DNA of 64,000 nt from assembly GCF_024198235.1 (NCBI RefSeq), contig NZ_JAKCFB010000008.1, positions 1-64,000 of the forward strand. Direction: 5' to 3'. The position numbers and the translations under genes are program-made. This document shows positions 60,460 through 64,000 of the stretch, piece by piece. The DNA comes from Myxococcus dinghuensis. GTDB taxonomy: Bacteria; Myxococcota; Myxococcia; Myxococcales; Myxococcaceae. The notes under the pieces are model-generated. The model was not told where the DNA came from, did no database searches, and saw nothing but the letters and a program-made list of their open reading frames with translations. Position 1 is the first letter of the stretch; every line of letters begins with the position of its first letter.

Positions 60460-62246
60460 AGGCGCCCGACGACCTCGGGGAGATGGCGCGGTGGTTGGTG
60501 CGGCCGGTGCCCCCGGCCAGCGGCGTGGGGCTGACGCTGGCACTCCTGCATGGGCTGCTCACGGACGCGGTGCCCGAGGGCGGGTGGCCAGGGCTCGTGG
60601 TGCTCGTCGCGGTCGTGACGGTGCTGTCCCAGGGGCTCGTCCAGTGGCACGCGCGGCGCTCGCTGCGGACGCTGTACGCGCTGGGGGCGGGGCAGTTGCC
60701 CACCACGGCGGAGCACCTGCGGGCCGCCCTGCTGGAGGCGCGTGCCTTTCCGACGCGGTGCTTCTCCTTCGCGCTGCAGAGCTGGGTGGGCGGGGCGCTG
60801 GCGGTGGCGTTCGTCTTCATCCCCTGGCAGGACGCGTCGCTGGGGCTGGGCTTCCGCATCCTGCTGGTGGGCGCGTCCCTGGGGCCGCTGACGGCGCTGC
60901 TCATCTACCTGCTGGTGGTGCGCCGGTGTCGTGGCGCGGTGGCGGTCATCGCCGCGAGGGGGCTGTCGCCCCTGGAGGTCGTGGCCACGGCGCCGCCCCG
61001 GCGCATGCACATCCGCCGGCACCTGGTGCTGTTCACGGCCATCGCGGTGCTCAGCCCCTCGCTCTTCATCCTCGACGCCACCATCTCCCGCACGCTGCGG
61101 GCCATGGACGAGGTGGTGGCGGCGCGCTCCCCGGGCGCCCAGGACGCGGCGCTCAAGCGCGCGGACCGGGGCCAGGGGCTGGCGGTGGCGGGGCTCATCG
61201 CGGTGCTGGTGCTGCTCACCGCGCACCTGGGCGGCACCGTCATCGCCGCGCCCCTGCGCGCCATCACCGAGGACGCCACCCGCATCGCGCAAGGGGACCT
61301 GCGCCCGCCGCGCGTCATCCCCGCCGAGGATGAAATCTGGGCGACGTCGGCCGCGTTCGCGCAGATGCAGGCGCAGTTGGGCCAGGCCCTCACGCAGTTG
61401 CGGCGCGCGGGGTTGCAGATCTCCACCACCACGGAGCAGTTGGTGGCCACCTCCGGCGAGCAGGAGGCCGGCGCGGACGAGCAGGCCAGCTCGCTCAACG
61501 TGACGAGCGCGACGACGGAGGAGCTGGCGCGCTCGGCGCAGCAGATCGCCGGCAACGCGGAGTCGGTGTCCGCCATCGCCGAGTCTACCTTCGCCGCCGC
61601 GCAGACGGGCCAGCGGGGCGCCACGGCCTTCCTGGGCGCGATGCAGCGCTTGAAGGAGGAGAACGAGGCCATCGCGGACGCGGTGGTGCGGCTCAACAAG
61701 CGCGTCCAGCAGATTGGCAAGGTGGTCGAGTTCATCAACGAGATCGCCGACAAGTCGGACCTGCTGGCGCTCAACGCGGAGCTGGAGGGGACGAAGGCGG
61801 GCGAGGTGGGGCGGGGCTTCTCTTTGGTGGCGGCGGAGATGCGGCGGCTGGCGGAGAACGTCATCCGCTCGACCAAGGCCATCGAGCAGCTCATCGACGA
61901 GATTCGCGACGCCACGCACGCGGCGGTGATGGCGACGGAGGCGGGGTTGAAGGCGATGGAGTCCGGCACGGTGCTGGCGGCCGAGGTGGACGAGAGCCTG
62001 AGCCTCATCCTCGAGCTGGCGCGCCAGACGTCGCACGCGGTGCGCAGCATCTCCCTGGCCACGCAGCAGCAGCAGACGGGCACCGACCAGTTGGCGGCGG
62101 CCATGGGGGACATCCTGCGCGTCACGGAGCAGAACTCGGCGGCGACCAAGCAGATGGCGGTGGCCAACGCGGACCTGTCCACGCTGTCCAGGGACCTGAA
62201 GCGCGCGGTCGAGCGGTTCCACGTCGTCTCGGGAGAGGAGGCGTGA
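60456..62246 (+). CDS. methyl-accepting chemotaxis protein
   Basis: 596 residues. Four to five hydrophobic helices in the first 270 residues and no large periplasmic loop. A HAMP-like linker (about 260-310; AAPLRAITEDATRIAQGDL) follows. The signalling domain includes EEQEAGADEQASS-type helix, and its tip reads FINEIADKSDLLALNAELEG with TKAGEVGRGFSLVAAEMRRL, differing from the usual NLLALNAAIEAARAGE. It has the conserved glutamates typical of kinase contact, but the tip is a variant form. The lack of a sensor domain suggests that signals come through the membrane helices. Near-identical sequence is shared with the following gene. Confidence 0.93.
   Translation: MKAPDDLGEMARWLVRPVPPASGVGLTLALLHGLLTDAVPEGGWPGLVVLVAVVTVLSQGLVQWHARRSLRTLYALGAGQLPTTAEHLRAALLEARAFPTRCFSFALQSWVGGALAVAFVFIPWQDASLGLGFRILLVGASLGPLTALLIYLLVVRRCRGAVAVIAARGLSPLEVVATAPPRRMHIRRHLVLFTAIAVLSPSLFILDATISRTLRAMDEVVAARSPGAQDAALKRADRGQGLAVAGLIAVLVLLTAHLGGTVIAAPLRAITEDATRIAQGDLRPPRVIPAEDEIWATSAAFAQMQAQLGQALTQLRRAGLQISTTTEQLVATSGEQEAGADEQASSLNVTSATTEELARSAQQIAGNAESVSAIAESTFAAAQTGQRGATAFLGAMQRLKEENEAIADAVVRLNKRVQQIGKVVEFINEIADKSDLLALNAELEGTKAGEVGRGFSLVAAEMRRLAENVIRSTKAIEQLIDEIRDATHAAVMATEAGLKAMESGTVLAAEVDESLSLILELARQTSHAVRSISLATQQQQTGTDQLAAAMGDILRVTEQNSAATKQMAVANADLSTLSRDLKRAVERFHVVSGEEA
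61681..61864 (+). repeat. nearly identical block in the first chemoreceptor
   Basis: This segment matches 63491-63674 base for base with few differences (constant offset of 1810). It covers the kinase-contact tip of the receptor domain. A second block (62041-62090) matches 63851-63900. Confidence 0.8.
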
Positions 62247-62250
62247 GGGG

Positions 62251-64000
62251 ATGAGCGCACGACATGGCCCGCGGCGGGCCTCCTTCAGCCGGCACGTGAT
62301 GTGGCCGGTGCCCCTGGCGAACCTGGTGGGCGCGGCGCTGGGGCTGCACTACGCGCGGCTCACCCTGGCGGAGGCCCTGTCGGTCGAGGGGCGGATGCGG
62401 GTGCTCCTCCAGATGGGCGGCCTCCTGTGTGGCCTGGCCATGGTGCTGGGCGCGGCGGCGGCGCTGAGCCGGCTGCGGACGCTGCGAGGGCTGGAGCGCG
62501 GGGACGTGCGGCCCACGCCGGAGGCGCTGAAGGCGGCGGTGGCGGAGGTGACGCGGGCGCCGGACGAGGCCTTCCTCGGGTCGCTGGGGCTGTGGCTCCT
62601 GACGACCGTGTCGCTGGGCGCCGCCATGTGGGGGATGGCGGGCAGGGACATGGAGGTGTCGCGGCGCATCGCGGGGCTGGGGCTCCTGTTCGGTCCGCTC
62701 ACGGCGCTCCTGGTGCACTGCCTCGTCATCCTGCGCTCGCGCAAGGTGGTGTTGTGGCTGGGGGAGCTGGGGATGACGCACGCTCAGCTCATCGAGGCGA
62801 TGCCTCGGCGGGTGGAGATTCGCGCGCGGCTGGTGGCCTTCGCGTTCATCTCCGTGGTGACGCCGGCGGTGCTCTCCGCGCAGCTGTCGTCCGCGCTGGC
62901 GGAGGAGGCGCTGGGGCAGTTGGTGTCCCGTGGCACGCCGAGCCTGGAGCTGGCGGCGACGTTGCGGCTGGAGGCGCTCGCGTCGGGCGGGCCGCTGGTG
63001 TTGCTCGTCTTCGGGCTGTCGCTGACCACCGCGTACCTGGGGGGCACGCTGCTGGGGCGCCCTCTGCGCGAGCTGTCCGGGGAGGCCCGGCGCATCGCGG
63101 AGGGCGACCTGGCGAGTCCGCGCGTGGTGCCGGCGGAGGATGAAATCTGGGACGTGTCCGCCGCCTTCACGACCATGCGCGCGCACCTGGCGGACGTGAT
63201 GTCGCAGTTGCAGCGCGCCGGCGCGCAGATCTCCGCCACCACCGAGGAGATCCTCACGACGTCCAGTCGCTACGAGGCGGGCGCGGCGGAGCAGGCCAGC
63301 TCGCTGGACCAGACGAGCGCGACGACGGAGGAGCTGGCGCGCTCGGCGCGGCAGATCGCCGAGAACGCGGGCTCGGTGGCGCAGATCGCCCAGCGGACGC
63401 TGGGGGCCGCGCAGCAGGGCCAGCGCTCGGCGGAGGCGTTCCTGGGGTCCATGGAGCGCATGCGCCAGGACAACGGGGCCATCGCCTCCGCGGTGGTGCG
63501 GCTCAACAAGCGCGTCCAGCAGATCGGCAAGATCGTCGAGTTCATCAACGGCGTGGCCGACAAGTCGGACCTGCTGGCGCTCAACGCGGAGCTGGAGGGG
63601 ACGAAGGCCGCGGAGGTGGGGCGGGGCTTCTCGCTGGTGGCCGCGGAGATGCGGCGGCTGGCGGAGAACGTGCTGGAGTCGACGAAGGAGATCGAGGGCC
63701 TCATCGAGGAGGTGCGCGAGGCGTCCGCCGCCGCCGTGTCCGCGACGGAGGGGGGCGTGCGCGCGGTGGAGACGGGCACGACGCTCGCGCAGCAGGTGTC
63801 GGACTCGCTGCGGCAGATCACCAAGCTCGCGGGCAAGACGTCGGACGCGGTGCGCAGCATCTCCCTGGCCACGCAGCAGCAACAGACGGGAACCGACCAG
63901 CTCGCGGAGACGATGGCGGACATCCTGAAGATCACCCAGCAGAGCCTCAACTCCACCAAGCAGGTCAGCACCGCGAACACGGACCTGCTCGTGCTGGCGA
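62251..64000 (+). CDS. methyl-accepting chemotaxis protein, tandem paralogue (3' cut)
   Basis: At least 583 codons; the gene runs off the window end. Starts 4 bp after the first receptor gene. Several hydrophobic helices (about 18-40, 50-70, 110-130, 145-165, 195-215) precede a HAMP-like linker (about 270-320) and the receptor signalling domain. Its tip is FINGVADKSDLLALNAELEG with TKAAEVGRGF. The linker ends PRVVPAEDEIWDVSAAF, almost the same as in the first receptor, which shows recent duplication. Confidence 0.93.
   Translation, partial: MSARHGPRRASFSRHVMWPVPLANLVGAALGLHYARLTLAEALSVEGRMRVLLQMGGLLCGLAMVLGAAAALSRLRTLRGLERGDVRPTPEALKAAVAEVTRAPDEAFLGSLGLWLLTTVSLGAAMWGMAGRDMEVSRRIAGLGLLFGPLTALLVHCLVILRSRKVVLWLGELGMTHAQLIEAMPRRVEIRARLVAFAFISVVTPAVLSAQLSSALAEEALGQLVSRGTPSLELAATLRLEALASGGPLVLLVFGLSLTTAYLGGTLLGRPLRELSGEARRIAEGDLASPRVVPAEDEIWDVSAAFTTMRAHLADVMSQLQRAGAQISATTEEILTTSSRYEAGAAEQASSLDQTSATTEELARSARQIAENAGSVAQIAQRTLGAAQQGQRSAEAFLGSMERMRQDNGAIASAVVRLNKRVQQIGKIVEFINGVADKSDLLALNAELEGTKAAEVGRGFSLVAAEMRRLAENVLESTKEIEGLIEEVREASAAAVSATEGGVRAVETGTTLAQQVSDSLRQITKLAGKTSDAVRSISLATQQQQTGTDQLAETMADILKITQQSLNSTKQVSTANTDLLVLA
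63491..63674 (+). repeat. nearly identical block in the second chemoreceptor
   Basis: Partner of 61681-61864. The strongest conservation is where the receptor contacts kinase and CheW, which could reflect selection or gene conversion. Confidence 0.8.

Noticed and set aside
60126-62222. A 698-codon leftward open frame over the chemoreceptor
   Set aside because: It is the reverse of a clear receptor gene, with Arg/His-rich nonsense composition.
1-64000. rRNA, tRNA, CRISPR arrays, phage attachment sites and replication origins
   Set aside because: No cloverleaf-like segment, no conserved rRNA stretch, no repeat-spacer array and no integrase or DnaA-box cluster was seen on reading both strands.

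Overview
The DNA is very GC-rich with strong third-position G/C bias. It encodes many outer-membrane or secreted lipoproteins with Pro/Gly/Asp-rich linkers, several histidine kinases and CHAT proteases, a chemosensory operon and an NtrC-type activator. This points to a predatory, social deltaproteobacterium of the Myxococcaceae (Myxococcus, Corallococcus or Pyxidicoccus type). The genus call is inference. No rRNA, tRNA or CRISPR array was seen.

Layout. 0-9 kb: the 3' end of an Ala/Pro-rich protein, then a leftward envelope operon (TPR protein, class A penicillin-binding protein 1A, FG-GAP protein, family-5 solute-binding-like protein, NtrY-like histidine kinase), the last four tightly coupled. 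9-14 kb: exonuclease III, an esterase, threonine synthase, an eCIS-core-like HExxH protein and two small conserved or basic proteins. 14-17 kb: the CstA/YbdD carbon-starvation (pyruvate/peptide) uptake pair behind a strongly structured leader, and a secreted protein.

17.2-31.6 kb is the standout. It holds a 1208-residue exported protein, a TPR-CHAT protease, a TIR-like protein, an ECF sigma factor, a membrane-spanning protein that fuses a zinc anti-sigma domain to TPR and CHAT, a small Pro/Gly-rich protein, a second kind of caspase/C25-like protease, and a CHAT protease with an effector-associated (death-like) C-terminal domain. A 12-base motif is shared upstream of the 1208-residue protein and of the sigma factor. 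I read this as a candidate conflict, stress or cell-death locus in which proteolysis and an ECF sigma factor are coupled. None of that function is demonstrated by the sequence alone.

31.6-44 kb: two LytS/LytTR two-component systems, an NTF2-like protein, a GMC oxidoreductase with a four-cysteine cluster, an OmpA-like protein, dGTPase, a VOC protein, a degenerate metallo-beta-lactamase-fold protein, a lipoprotein, an SRAP (YedK/HMCES) DNA-protein crosslink protein and DoxX. 44-54.7 kb: a short Hsp70, an XRE-cupin regulator divergent from azlCD, a possible DUF6891/NusA-N-like fusion, and several lipoproteins and Cys-rich secreted proteins. 54.7-57.1 kb is a lower-GC, gene-poor patch with small proteins and an IS630-type transposase remnant. 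57-64 kb: an NtrC-family response regulator divergent from a Pal-like Cys-rich lipoprotein, then two CheW-type genes and two tandem paralogous chemoreceptors, the last cut by the window end.
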